Shown: positions 56,365-64,000 of the stretch, piece after piece | Numbering within the stretch: position 1 is the stretch's first letter | Layout of the letters: each line of letters starts with the position of its first letter | DNA from: Alkalimonas collagenimarina | Lineage (GTDB): Bacteria > Pseudomonadota > Gammaproteobacteria > Enterobacterales > Alteromonadaceae | DNA length: 64,000 bases | NCBI RefSeq assembly: GCF_030717845.1 | Contig: NZ_JAUZVZ010000002.1 | Span: 186,001 to 250,000 of the forward strand | Reading direction: 5' to 3' | Notes under the pieces: model-generated | Told to the model about the DNA's origin: nothing | Database searches by the model: none | Seen by the model: only the letters and a program-made list of their open reading frames with translations | Made by a program: the position numbers and the translations under genes

Positions 56365-56602
56365 ACTGATCCCCTGCTATCCGCGGCGCATCGTAAATCG
56401 GGCTTTGTTTATGATTGGGCTGGCTGGAGTAGTGCTGCAATGGATCGCAATTGTGTATGCCTATTGGCAGGGGTTCAGTATTTCATTTCACTGGTGGTTT
56501 CATTGGTTGGCCCCCTTGTTGTGTGTGCTTTGGGGAACAGTGCCTGCGCTGCAGCTGCAGCAAGAAGCTGAGCGTGGCAGCTCTGGTGACTCATTGTTCT
56601 AA
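56354..56602 (+). CDS. Small two-helix membrane protein
   Basis: 82 aa, beginning MRNKLIPCYPRRIVNRALFM. Two hydrophobic segments (about 18-38 and 47-66) rich in tryptophan, with a short acidic and serine tail. It starts inside the end of maiA, which implies coupled translation. No family recognised. Confidence 0.6.
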   Translation: MRNKLIPCYPRRIVNRALFMIGLAGVVLQWIAIVYAYWQGFSISFHWWFHWLAPLLCVLWGTVPALQLQQEAERGSSGDSLF

Positions 56603-56617
56603 CGCTCTTGTCGCCGC

Positions 56618-57100
56618 TTAGCGGCTGCGTGGCCGGATAAAGCTTTCTGGCTCGACTCTATCAATGCCTTGTGGTTTAAAGTAGAAGTTGATTTGTCCGA
56701 TGTTACGACTGAAATGATGTCGTACTCCATTGATTTCAATAACATAACTACCACGCTCTCTTAATCCATCTTCTCGATAGAGCTTAAGGCGGTGACCATC
56801 AATCTCAAAGTCAAAACCGATCAACGGTTCATCAACAAAATCATTCACCCAGACATAACTGTCTTGATGCAACACAAGTGCCAATGAGTACTTTTGCGGC
56901 ACTTGCTGTACAGGGAGTGAATTCTTGCCGACGATAAAAACGTTGCGGCCATCTCTGCGAGTATAAGAGAAACCAAAAGTAAATGGCTTGCTATCACCAT
57001 TCTTCAAATGGACGATCCCTTTACCTTCTACTTCGAAGTAGGCGAAAGCAGGGAAATGAAGCGCAACGCCTAGCAATAAAACCGTCAATAAGTGCTTCAT
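56618..57100 (-). CDS. Secreted hypothetical protein
   Basis: 160 aa from the ATG at 57100 (GAGAGGG eight bases upstream; another ATG at 57106 is close). The signal peptide MKHLLTVLLLGVALHFPAFA is followed by a mature part rich in beta-type alternation (YFEVEGKGIVHLKNGDSKPF, YVIEINGVRHHFSRNIGQ). It ends in a basic tail. It lies 19 bases after mltD on the same strand, so they may be co-transcribed. Function not recognised. Confidence 0.7.
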   Translation of the reverse strand: MKHLLTVLLLGVALHFPAFAYFEVEGKGIVHLKNGDSKPFTFGFSYTRRDGRNVFIVGKNSLPVQQVPQKYSLALVLHQDSYVWVNDFVDEPLIGFDFEIDGHRLKLYREDGLRERGSYVIEINGVRHHFSRNIGQINFYFKPQGIDRVEPESFIRPRSR

Positions 57101-57119
57101 GTTCATTGCCCTCTCAGGT

Positions 57120-58730
57120 TCAGGACTGGGTGATATCCACCAGTAAGCGAAGCTGTTGCCCTGGTTGTAAGTGGTTATCAAGGCTTAGCTGATTCCATTT
57201 CAGAATATCTGCCACCTGTACACTGTAACGCTGAGCAATGCGAGATAACGAATCACCACGGCGCACCCGGTAGTTGATGGTACGCGTCACCCCTTGCGCT
57301 GTAGGCTGAGAGTTATCTGTCGCTGTTGGTTGTTCAATCACCAGTGTTTGCCCTAAACGCAGGGTGTCACGCGCAGTCATTCCGTTCCAACGCGTTAATT
57401 GGTTGACACTAACGTTATGGGCCCGGCTGATATCCCACAGGGTGTCACCTTGCTTAACAGTATAGTTGATTCGTTGGGCGGCATTGGTCCTTTGTTGCGC
57501 CTTAGCGATACGTCCGGGTTGGCTCAACTGATAATCGCTGGCATTCCTGGCCGATACCGGCACCAACAGATGCTGGCCAACACGGATGGTATGATTATTG
57601 AGCTCATTCAAGCGTTGAATGGCTGCCACTGATGTTTTGTACTGCAGTGCAATTTTACCTAAGGTATCACCTCGTGCCACAGTATGGCGTTGCCAGCTAA
57701 GCCATTGATCCTGTGGTGTGGCTGCCAGTGTTTCAGCAAACTGTGATTGCTTTTCCAGCGGCAGCACCAAACGATGGGTTCCATTGGGGTCGGTTGCCCA
57801 TTGATTGAACGCTGGGTTGAGCGCGTGTAATTCATTTAAACTCAAGCCAGCCATTTCAGCGGCAACGGCCAAATCGATCTGACGGCCGACATCAACGACG
57901 GTGATTTGTGGTGTATTGGCAATAGGTTGCCAAGCAATGTCGAAGACTTCTGGTTGACGTACCAGATCCACTAAAGCCAGCAATTTCGGAATATAGGCTG
58001 TCGTTTCACGTGGCAAATCGAGTGACCAAAAATCGGTCGGTAAATTACGGCTTTTATTACGACGTATTGCACGTAACAAACGACCTTCGCCAGCATTATA
58101 GGCGGCAATAGCATTGAGCCAATCTCCTTCCAGCCGGTCATGTAAGTACTGCAAATAGTCTAGCGCAGCGCGAGTAGATTCAATCACATCCCGCCTACCG
58201 TCGTACCAGTAATTTTGTTCTAAGCCAAACCGTTTACCTGTCGCTGGCATAAATTGCCACAAACCTGATGCTCTGGCGTGTGAATAGGCGAAAGGATCAA
58301 AAGCACTTTCAACAATCGGCAACAGAGCCAGCTCTATTGGCATGTCGCGGGCTTCGATTTGTTCAACAATGTACAACAAATAAGGTTCTGCTCGGGTTGA
58401 GACCCGATCCAGATAGGATTGATTGCGCGAGAAAAAGTTACGCTGTTCAGCAATGGGACGAGATTCAGGGACTTCAAAGGTCAGTTGCATCTGAATGCGT
58501 TGCCAGACATCCTCGGCGGTCTGCACATCAAGAGGAGCAATGGTTTTAGCCGGCTTCTTGATCTGACCATTCAGTAGGTTGGTTGCAATGAGTTCGGCGC
58601 TGGCGGCCTGTTCAAAGTTCGCGGCAGTGGCCTGTTGGCTGCTTGCTTCTGATTGAGGCAGTTGGCTACTAGTTGTGGCACAACCGGCTATCAGTATTGC
58701 CGTCAGGGCAGTGGTGACGCGTACTCTCAT
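57120..58730 (-). CDS. mltD: Membrane-bound lytic murein transglycosylase D
   Basis: Outer-membrane lipoprotein that cleaves peptidoglycan to anhydro-muropeptides. 536 aa from the ATG at 58730. The lipobox is ILIAGC near residue 17. The SLT domain has LLPIVESAFDPFAYSHA (catalytic Glu) and ASGLWQFMPATGKRFGL. Three C-terminal LysM repeats follow (VARGDTLGKIA, VKQGDTLWDIS, VRRGDSLSRIA). The frame upstream to 58985 is non-conserved. Confidence 0.95.
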   Translation of the reverse strand: MRVRVTTALTAILIAGCATTSSQLPQSEASSQQATAANFEQAASAELIATNLLNGQIKKPAKTIAPLDVQTAEDVWQRIQMQLTFEVPESRPIAEQRNFFSRNQSYLDRVSTRAEPYLLYIVEQIEARDMPIELALLPIVESAFDPFAYSHARASGLWQFMPATGKRFGLEQNYWYDGRRDVIESTRAALDYLQYLHDRLEGDWLNAIAAYNAGEGRLLRAIRRNKSRNLPTDFWSLDLPRETTAYIPKLLALVDLVRQPEVFDIAWQPIANTPQITVVDVGRQIDLAVAAEMAGLSLNELHALNPAFNQWATDPNGTHRLVLPLEKQSQFAETLAATPQDQWLSWQRHTVARGDTLGKIALQYKTSVAAIQRLNELNNHTIRVGQHLLVPVSARNASDYQLSQPGRIAKAQQRTNAAQRINYTVKQGDTLWDISRAHNVSVNQLTRWNGMTARDTLRLGQTLVIEQPTATDNSQPTAQGVTRTINYRVRRGDSLSRIAQRYSVQVADILKWNQLSLDNHLQPGQQLRLLVDITQS

Positions 58731-58791
58731 GCATAAATCCTGTGTTTTGATCGATAAACTGCATGTTACCTGCTTGGTTAATGATTGCAAG

Positions 58792-59586
58792 TCAGGATTT
58801 AAATTCATCTTTATGCTGCCGTAGTCGCTTGAACACCTGAGCAGTTGTTTTACTTTGGTAGGTTTTTTGCAAGTTGGGTTGCTCGCAGCGCAGAAAAGGG
58901 TTGATGTCTTTTTCCAAGCCAATGGAGCTCGGTAAGGTTGGAAGTTTATTGGCGCGCAACTGCTGACACTCGGCTTGATAAGCAATTAATGCCTGATTGG
59001 TCGGTTCAACATGGCGAGCGAAAGCGAGGTTGGCCAGGGTGTATTCGTGCGTACAGTACACCTTGGTTTCATCAGGCAGCTGAGCCAATCGTTGCAGTGA
59101 TTGGTGCATCTGCTCTGGGCTGCCTTCAAATAATCGACCACAGCCTCCGCTAAAGAGCGTATCACCGCACAACAACAGCGGTGCTTGATTCTCGCAGGCA
59201 TGATAATAAGCAATGTGTCCTAGCGTATGCCCGGGTACATGCAGTACTGTGAAATTAAGGCCAAAATCGTGCAAGTCGATGCAATCTCCATCGGACAGCG
59301 GATGGGTGATCGCTGAGATTTTAGTGGCCTCATAACCAGGGCCATAGACGATGGCATTTGGCCACATTTGCAATAATTCTCCAATGCCATCAGTATGGTC
59401 CCAGTGATGGTGGGTAATCAAAATATGACTTATCGCTTTGTTGCTTTGCTGAGCAAATGCGATGATCGGGCCTGCATCACCGGGATCGACCACCACCATG
59501 GATCCATGTTCGGTGTCGGTTATGCACCAGATATAATTGTCTTCGAAGGCGGGGACCGGGGTTAGAGTCAGTTTGTGTGCTGGCAT
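58792..59586 (-). CDS. gloB: Hydroxyacylglutathione hydrolase (glyoxalase II)
   Basis: Zinc metallo-beta-lactamase-fold enzyme (264 aa) that hydrolyses S-lactoylglutathione. THHHWDHTDG (from Thr58) holds the metal ligands; HVPGHTLGHIAYY, LLCGDTLFSGGCGRLFEG and VYCTHEYTLANLAFA complete the site. Divergent from and overlapping the upstream lead of the methyltransferase, the gloB-yafS arrangement of E. coli. Confidence 0.95.
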   Translation of the reverse strand: MPAHKLTLTPVPAFEDNYIWCITDTEHGSMVVVDPGDAGPIIAFAQQSNKAISHILITHHHWDHTDGIGELLQMWPNAIVYGPGYEATKISAITHPLSDGDCIDLHDFGLNFTVLHVPGHTLGHIAYYHACENQAPLLLCGDTLFSGGCGRLFEGSPEQMHQSLQRLAQLPDETKVYCTHEYTLANLAFARHVEPTNQALIAYQAECQQLRANKLPTLPSSIGLEKDINPFLRCEQPNLQKTYQSKTTAQVFKRLRQHKDEFKS

Positions 59587-59631
59587 CTGATATACTCACT
59601 TACACTAGATTGGCAAAGGACGCACATCACC

Positions 59632-60366
59632 ATGAAGCCTGCTTTAAGTCATCGACCAGCTCCTGGACCATCAGATTGGCAACAGTTGCCTCAGGGCGAT
59701 GCGTTGCTGCGCTGCACTGAGCAAAAGCTAGCGGTATGGTGGCCACAAATATTTGGCTATTACTTGCTCAAAGTTGGTGATTTAAGTTGTCAGCTTGATA
59801 CGTCTGAATGTTCCATTAAGCATCATATCCATGTCGGGATCAAGGCTGATACGTTGCATATGAAAGCAGAACCAGATGCACTGCCGGTAAAAGATTTGAG
59901 TGTTGATGCTTTATTGCTGTGCCATGCCCATGAGTTTTCCTCTGATCCACACCACTTAATGCGCGAGGCTCATCGGGTGTTGATGGCCGATGGGTATTTA
60001 CTACTGACTGGCTTTAATCCATTAAGTTTAACCGGCTTGATGAAGTTAAACCCTTGGCTGCGACATAAGCTGCCCTGGAGTGGTCGCTTTTTCAGTACCA
60101 GTCGATTGAAAGATTGGCTCTATTTACTTGGCTTTGAGGTGATGACGGAACAGCGCTTTTTTTGTTCAGCCATGCTGGGGCAATCAGCGCCAGAGAGCCG
60201 TTGGCGCGATTGGTTGGCTCATTCTATCGGCAGCAGTTATTTATTGGTGGCACGAAAACGCGAGTTACCGCTTACACCGATACGACCAAAGTGGCAGCTT
60301 AGTGCCAGTTATGCTCCTGCTGTTGAAGGAACGCTGACCACGAATCGTGTGCAACGGCGAAAATAA
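59632..60366 (+). CDS. YafS-like SAM-dependent methyltransferase
   Basis: 244 aa from the ATG at 59632 with AAGGA upstream. Class I methyltransferase remnants: DLSVDALLLCHAHEFSSDPH is the motif after the SAM-binding fold, and EAHRVLMADGYLLLTGFNP is the late strand. The glycine-rich SAM loop is degenerate compared with typical enzymes. It matches YafS by position next to gloB and by sequence type. Substrate unknown. Confidence 0.8.
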   Translation: MKPALSHRPAPGPSDWQQLPQGDALLRCTEQKLAVWWPQIFGYYLLKVGDLSCQLDTSECSIKHHIHVGIKADTLHMKAEPDALPVKDLSVDALLLCHAHEFSSDPHHLMREAHRVLMADGYLLLTGFNPLSLTGLMKLNPWLRHKLPWSGRFFSTSRLKDWLYLLGFEVMTEQRFFCSAMLGQSAPESRWRDWLAHSIGSSYLLVARKRELPLTPIRPKWQLSASYAPAVEGTLTTNRVQRRK

Positions 60367-60376
60367 TCATCTCGTA

Positions 60377-63300
60377 TCAACTTAAATTCGATGCTTGTTG
60401 TAGAGCATGTACTATTTGATGCAAACCAATGCCATTAGATGCTTTAAATACAATCAAATCGCCGGCTTGAAGTTCATCCAGCAGTGCTTGCTGTAATGCC
60501 TCTACATCCATAAAAAACTCGCAATGCTGACTCGTGCTGAAATACGGCTTTAGTTCGCTCATTTGCTCACCAAGACAAAACAGCTTATCTGGCAAGCTGG
60601 CTTCGATATCAGGCACCAGTTCTCGATGCAGTAATGGACTTTGCTCCCCAAGTTCCAGCATATCGCCGAGTACTAATAGTAGCCGCCCAGTTCTGGGGAT
60701 TTCGGGCAGCATCTTTAGCAGTGCCCGCATGGATGCAGGGTTGGCGTTGTAGGCATCATCAATCATAGCAATGTTGCCTTGTGGCAGCTGCAGTTGCCGT
60801 TGCTGGCCGCGACCTTCAATGGCCTGAAAGTGTTTGGCCGTATCCAGTAATGTAGGTATGGGCAGTGCTAACCCTTTTGCCAAAGCAATCAGCACCAAGC
60901 TATTGATGGCCATATGCTCGCCTGGAGTGGCTAATTGGTACCGAAAGGTTTCGGTTTGATATTCCACATCCAACCAAGGGGGCTGATAATGGCTTAAGCG
61001 GACGTCAGCACCTTGATGAGTGCCATAGCTGATCACCCGAAGTTGCCTCGCCAGTGCAGCCTGCTGGAAAATAGGCCATTCCGGTATATCTCGATTGATG
61101 ATCGCTAACGAGCCAGGGCGCATTTCGTGGAACAACCGACTTTTTTTACGGGCAATGGTTGTGACATCTTTATGGTATTTGAGGTGTGCAGGAGCAACTG
61201 TGGTTATCACGGCGACATCCGGTCGGGCGATGCGACTGCTTAAACGAATGCTGCCTATTGCTAGCTCAAGCACTGCAAAATCCAGTGACCAGGGCATTGA
61301 GGCAAGATTCCAGGCAACGCCTAAGGGTAAATTGGCATTGGCTTGACTACTGGCAGTCGAGCCAATGCAATGTAAGCTGTGAGCCAGCAGCGCTACCATG
61401 GTGCTTTTGCCGGCACTGCCTGTTACGGCAATCACTTTGCCTTGCATGCGACTACGGGCATAGCTGCCTAACGCCAGTATGGCTTGTTGATTGTCTTCTA
61501 CCTCAAGAATAGGCTTGGACACGTCGCAGGTGATAGTAGATGATTCTGCTAAAATAGCAGCTATGTTCTGCTCTTGTACCTGAAGTGCTTCTGGTTTAAA
61601 CCCTGCTGGGTTTTTGAGATTAGAAGCCATGACTAAGCTGCATTTTTTTAAACCATGCATGCTGATCGCCACACTATCTATTTGCTCGGGAGGTGGTTCC
61701 GCGCCACTCCAGTTCCCATGAGTAGCGCATGCCAGTTGCTCTGCCGTCCAGTGATTCGCTGGGTTAGCAAGTGGTGGTGGGGGGATCTGAGCTCTGGGTT
61801 GTTTCTGCTTTAAAAAACGATCATAAGCGATGTAACCCGATAAATAATGTTCAATATCGTCAATGCGAATACGAAAGGCATGGTGGCGTATAAAAAAACT
61901 ACCGCAAATTGCATCCGGATGCCGAAAAAACATTGCTAGCTCAGGCCAGAAAAAGCCATTTAACATGTGCTCGGCGCGCTGCTGCATGGCAAAGTAAAAT
62001 TTGTCCAGGTTCAGGCTATGGTAAAGCCAATACAGCTCGGGGCGCTGAACCAAGTTCAGTAGTAATTCATGTGCGGCCATCATCAGTTCCAACAAGGTTG
62101 GGAAGGTGGTGATCCGCTCTATGACGAAATCGAGGTGGCCCATCACATTGTTCAAGCCAAACTCAAAGTAGCGGGCTTCAGGCCGATAACGAACCAGCTC
62201 ATTGACACTGTAACTAAGCCAATGATCATGAGCTTTCCAGTGCTCTCTGGCAATAAAGTCGTCAAAAGCCAGCTCAACCGCAGCTAACCATTGCGGTTGC
62301 TTGCTAAGCTGGTAATAACGCAATAAGGCAAAGCAGGCTTCACCATCGTAATAGATGATACGAAACGCTTGTTTTACGCTAAAATCGTGACCATACAGCA
62401 CATGCACAAAACGGCCGGTTTTAGGGCATTGCATAAAAAGAATACCAGCCGCCAGTTTTGACATCAGTTCATCGTACTGTGTGGTGGCGGTGATTTCCTT
62501 GTATTTGCATAACGCCAATAAACACAACGCGGTGCCGCCCAACTTAATCTCGTGATTTTCATCCAACAAAAAAGCCAGCTGGGAACCTGTTTCTGTGGAG
62601 TGATGCACAATAAAGTCGTTGGTCATTCGCGACAGCGCCCGTTGAATGGCGTTATGCAACGACGGATCTTGCGAGACTTGCCAGGCTTCAATTAAAGCAT
62701 AGGTCGAGCTGGCATGACGCAGGGTGTTGTAATTGGCAATGGGCCGATGAAAACTAGGGAAATAACCATAGTGATAGCTGCCATCCTCTTTAACTTGAGA
62801 TGCTAAATAGTGGGATGACTGAGTAATTATTGTTGATGTGGTTGACTGATCCAGCGCTGGCAGTTGTCTGCGTCCTGCATTCGGCCCTGATGGATAGAGC
62901 AAAAAGAGCTGCTGCTCGTTATCCAGAAACAATCCTTGTGTATCAAGCAGCCAGACCCGATGTTCAGCGGGAAGCTCTGCTGGATTTTTAATGGTGCTGT
63001 TAAACCGGCGCTGTTGATATACGGCGAAATTATGTGGGTTCAGTTGGCAGTACGAAGTGGCATTACCGCCATAGAGCAAAGCATTGGCATTTAGTTCTTG
63101 TTCCGTATAAAGCTGGCTGAACTCGTCATCAAAAGCAATGCCATAGCGGAAATAGTTTCGTTTCGTTTGTTTCAGTTGTTGCTGCAACGAGGTCATTGTT
63201 AGTGGTTGAGCTGAACGTAACCAGTCGATTCGAAGAAAGCGCACGGTTAATTGTTTGCTGGCAATGCATTGTTCGGTATTTTGTTGCAATTGTTGCCAAC

Positions 63301-63460
63301 AGTTAGCGAAATCGTCGGCAACAGCATGCATTACCCAGCTTCGCCTCGCACCATCACTGATAGCGCACCATAGACAAAACCTAATATGTTGCTTAACCCG
63401 TGCGGGATAGTTTTTATGCACGTTGTAGCGCAATAAATCCCATGGGATTGTGGTTATCAT
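60377..63460 (-). CDS. Fusion of a helical-barrel region and a MurF-type ligase
   Basis: 1027 aa. Residues about 1-230 are an unrecognised N-terminal region (NYFRYGIAFDDEF, ELNANALLYGG). About 235-560 is rich in helix pairs with YNTLRHASSTYALIEAW, resembling six-hairpin-type alpha/alpha barrels. About 640-1027 is a Mur-ligase unit: P-loop TGSAGKST (about 678), DDAYNANPASMRALL (about 900) and VLGDMLELGEQSPLLH (about 930), the last two being MurF signatures. It is not the dcw-cluster murF. It likely adds an amino acid or peptide to an unknown acceptor. It is divergent from the adhesin gene. No clear ribosome site is visible. Confidence 0.75.
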   Translation of the reverse strand: MITTIPWDLLRYNVHKNYPARVKQHIRFCLWCAISDGARRSWVMHAVADDFANCWQQLQQNTEQCIASKQLTVRFLRIDWLRSAQPLTMTSLQQQLKQTKRNYFRYGIAFDDEFSQLYTEQELNANALLYGGNATSYCQLNPHNFAVYQQRRFNSTIKNPAELPAEHRVWLLDTQGLFLDNEQQLFLLYPSGPNAGRRQLPALDQSTTSTIITQSSHYLASQVKEDGSYHYGYFPSFHRPIANYNTLRHASSTYALIEAWQVSQDPSLHNAIQRALSRMTNDFIVHHSTETGSQLAFLLDENHEIKLGGTALCLLALCKYKEITATTQYDELMSKLAAGILFMQCPKTGRFVHVLYGHDFSVKQAFRIIYYDGEACFALLRYYQLSKQPQWLAAVELAFDDFIAREHWKAHDHWLSYSVNELVRYRPEARYFEFGLNNVMGHLDFVIERITTFPTLLELMMAAHELLLNLVQRPELYWLYHSLNLDKFYFAMQQRAEHMLNGFFWPELAMFFRHPDAICGSFFIRHHAFRIRIDDIEHYLSGYIAYDRFLKQKQPRAQIPPPPLANPANHWTAEQLACATHGNWSGAEPPPEQIDSVAISMHGLKKCSLVMASNLKNPAGFKPEALQVQEQNIAAILAESSTITCDVSKPILEVEDNQQAILALGSYARSRMQGKVIAVTGSAGKSTMVALLAHSLHCIGSTASSQANANLPLGVAWNLASMPWSLDFAVLELAIGSIRLSSRIARPDVAVITTVAPAHLKYHKDVTTIARKKSRLFHEMRPGSLAIINRDIPEWPIFQQAALARQLRVISYGTHQGADVRLSHYQPPWLDVEYQTETFRYQLATPGEHMAINSLVLIALAKGLALPIPTLLDTAKHFQAIEGRGQQRQLQLPQGNIAMIDDAYNANPASMRALLKMLPEIPRTGRLLLVLGDMLELGEQSPLLHRELVPDIEASLPDKLFCLGEQMSELKPYFSTSQHCEFFMDVEALQQALLDELQAGDLIVFKASNGIGLHQIVHALQQASNLS

Positions 63461-63658
63461 GCTATACCGTTGATCTTAATTGAAGATAGATAATTTTTAC
63501 CTTAGCATATCAGATGGTTGCAGAGGTATGTTTTGCGGTTGTAAATTAATTAAGTAACACTGGATAGTGTGTGAAGTACGGATTTTGTTGATTTAATAAG
63601 CATAATGAATCAGAATATCTTCAAGCAGTCAGGCTGTAGGTTGTAAAGGGAATTACTT

Positions 63659-64000
63659 ATGTTAAAACAGTTTGTAACTATCGAACCCTTGATGGTTTTA
63701 TCGATCACCGGTCAGATATGGCTAAAACAGGCCAATGGTGATTTAGAGCTGGTAACTCTTGGTCAGCAATTACCTGCTGACGCTCAACTTATTTTTGAAG
63801 AAGGTGCGCAACTCAACGGTGCGGATCTTCTTGCAGATACTTCTTCAAGTGACCCTTTAATTGATAGTGCGCTGACTGCTGAAATTGAAGCCATTCAACA
63901 AGCATTACTCAGTGGTGACGATATCAATCTAATTCCGGCAGCCGCTGCTGGTGATGCAGGGAATGATGGTAGCAATAGTGCCACTATCTTTGATCGTGAT
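63659..64000 (+). CDS. N-terminus of a LapA-like giant adhesin (3'-truncated)
   Basis: The frame is open from the ATG at 63659 (AAAGGG upstream) to the window end, 114 codons. It lacks a signal peptide. It shows the retention-module pattern of type I-secreted, LapA-type adhesins: a beta-rich start (VLSITGQIWLKQANGDLELV), an EIEAIQQALLSGDDIN helix, then PAAAAGDAG (93-101), matching the TAAG-type site cut by LapG-like proteases. The stretch 63461-63658 before it holds no visible gene or clear promoter. The rest of the protein, expected to be long and repetitive, lies outside. Confidence 0.75.
   Translation, partial: MLKQFVTIEPLMVLSITGQIWLKQANGDLELVTLGQQLPADAQLIFEEGAQLNGADLLADTSSSDPLIDSALTAEIEAIQQALLSGDDINLIPAAAAGDAGNDGSNSATIFDRD

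Noticed and set aside
60377-61560. Calling the MurF-like module the essential murF
   Set aside because: It is outside a division/cell-wall cluster and fused to unrelated domains.

Overview
The window is a chromosomal segment of a gammaproteobacterium with moderate GC, most like the Alteromonadales and related marine or aquatic groups. The evidence is gene order. The block pdxB-asd-fimV-truA-accD-folC-dedD-cvpA-purF, the block tig-clpP-clpX-lon-hupB-ppiD, and the divergent pair pspABC / pspF-sapABCDF are typical of Alteromonadales, Vibrionales and relatives. A LapA-type adhesin and a homogentisate pathway also fit. I cannot name the genus. No phage, insertion sequence or CRISPR array was seen; nearly everything is core metabolism and cell-envelope maintenance.

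Layout. 1-10957 (+): pdxB (cut by the window edge), asd, fimV, truA, accD, folC, dedD, cvpA, purF. 11016-15760: a Yip1-family membrane protein (-), miaE (+), an unannotated 56-codon ORF (+), lpxH and ppiB (-), and divergent cysS (+). 15905-18398: an Aer-like chemoreceptor (+) facing folD (-). 18572-19166: a stable-RNA promoter, four tRNAs (Pro, Arg, His, Pro) and a palindromic element. 19190-24614: a LysR regulator divergent from glutaryl-CoA dehydrogenase, then a fused alpha/beta 2-oxoacid dehydrogenase E1 translationally coupled to a FabD-like acyltransferase. 24849-27223: proBA. 27467-36076: protein quality control (tig, clpP, clpX, lon with a heat-shock promoter, hupB, ppiD). 36138-44099: sapFDCBA and pspF on the minus strand, with pspABC divergent behind an IHF site and a sigma-54 promoter.

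44207-56602 is the aromatic amino acid catabolism region. It holds methionine gamma-lyase, phhA-phhB, a secreted zinc metalloprotease, a BASS-family transporter, tyrR, hpd-hmgA-fahA and maiA. Together they take phenylalanine through tyrosine, 4-hydroxyphenylpyruvate, homogentisate and maleylacetoacetate to fumarate and acetoacetate; the transaminase step is not here. Three TyrR-box-like palindromes lie before phhA, tyrR and hpd, so the scattered units look like one regulon. A 43-codon minus-strand ORF sits between phhB and the metalloprotease.

56618-64000: a secreted hypothetical protein, mltD, gloB, a YafS-like methyltransferase, a 1027-residue protein fusing a helical-barrel region to a MurF-type ligase, and the first 114 codons of a LapA-like adhesin with a retention module.

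The points that most deserve a second look are the two unannotated small ORFs, the E1/acyltransferase pair, the barrel-MurF fusion beside the adhesin, tandem sigma-54-like elements before fimV, abutting palindromes before miaE, a tRNA-His with a U-U mismatch in its acceptor stem, and the palindromic element after the tRNA cluster.
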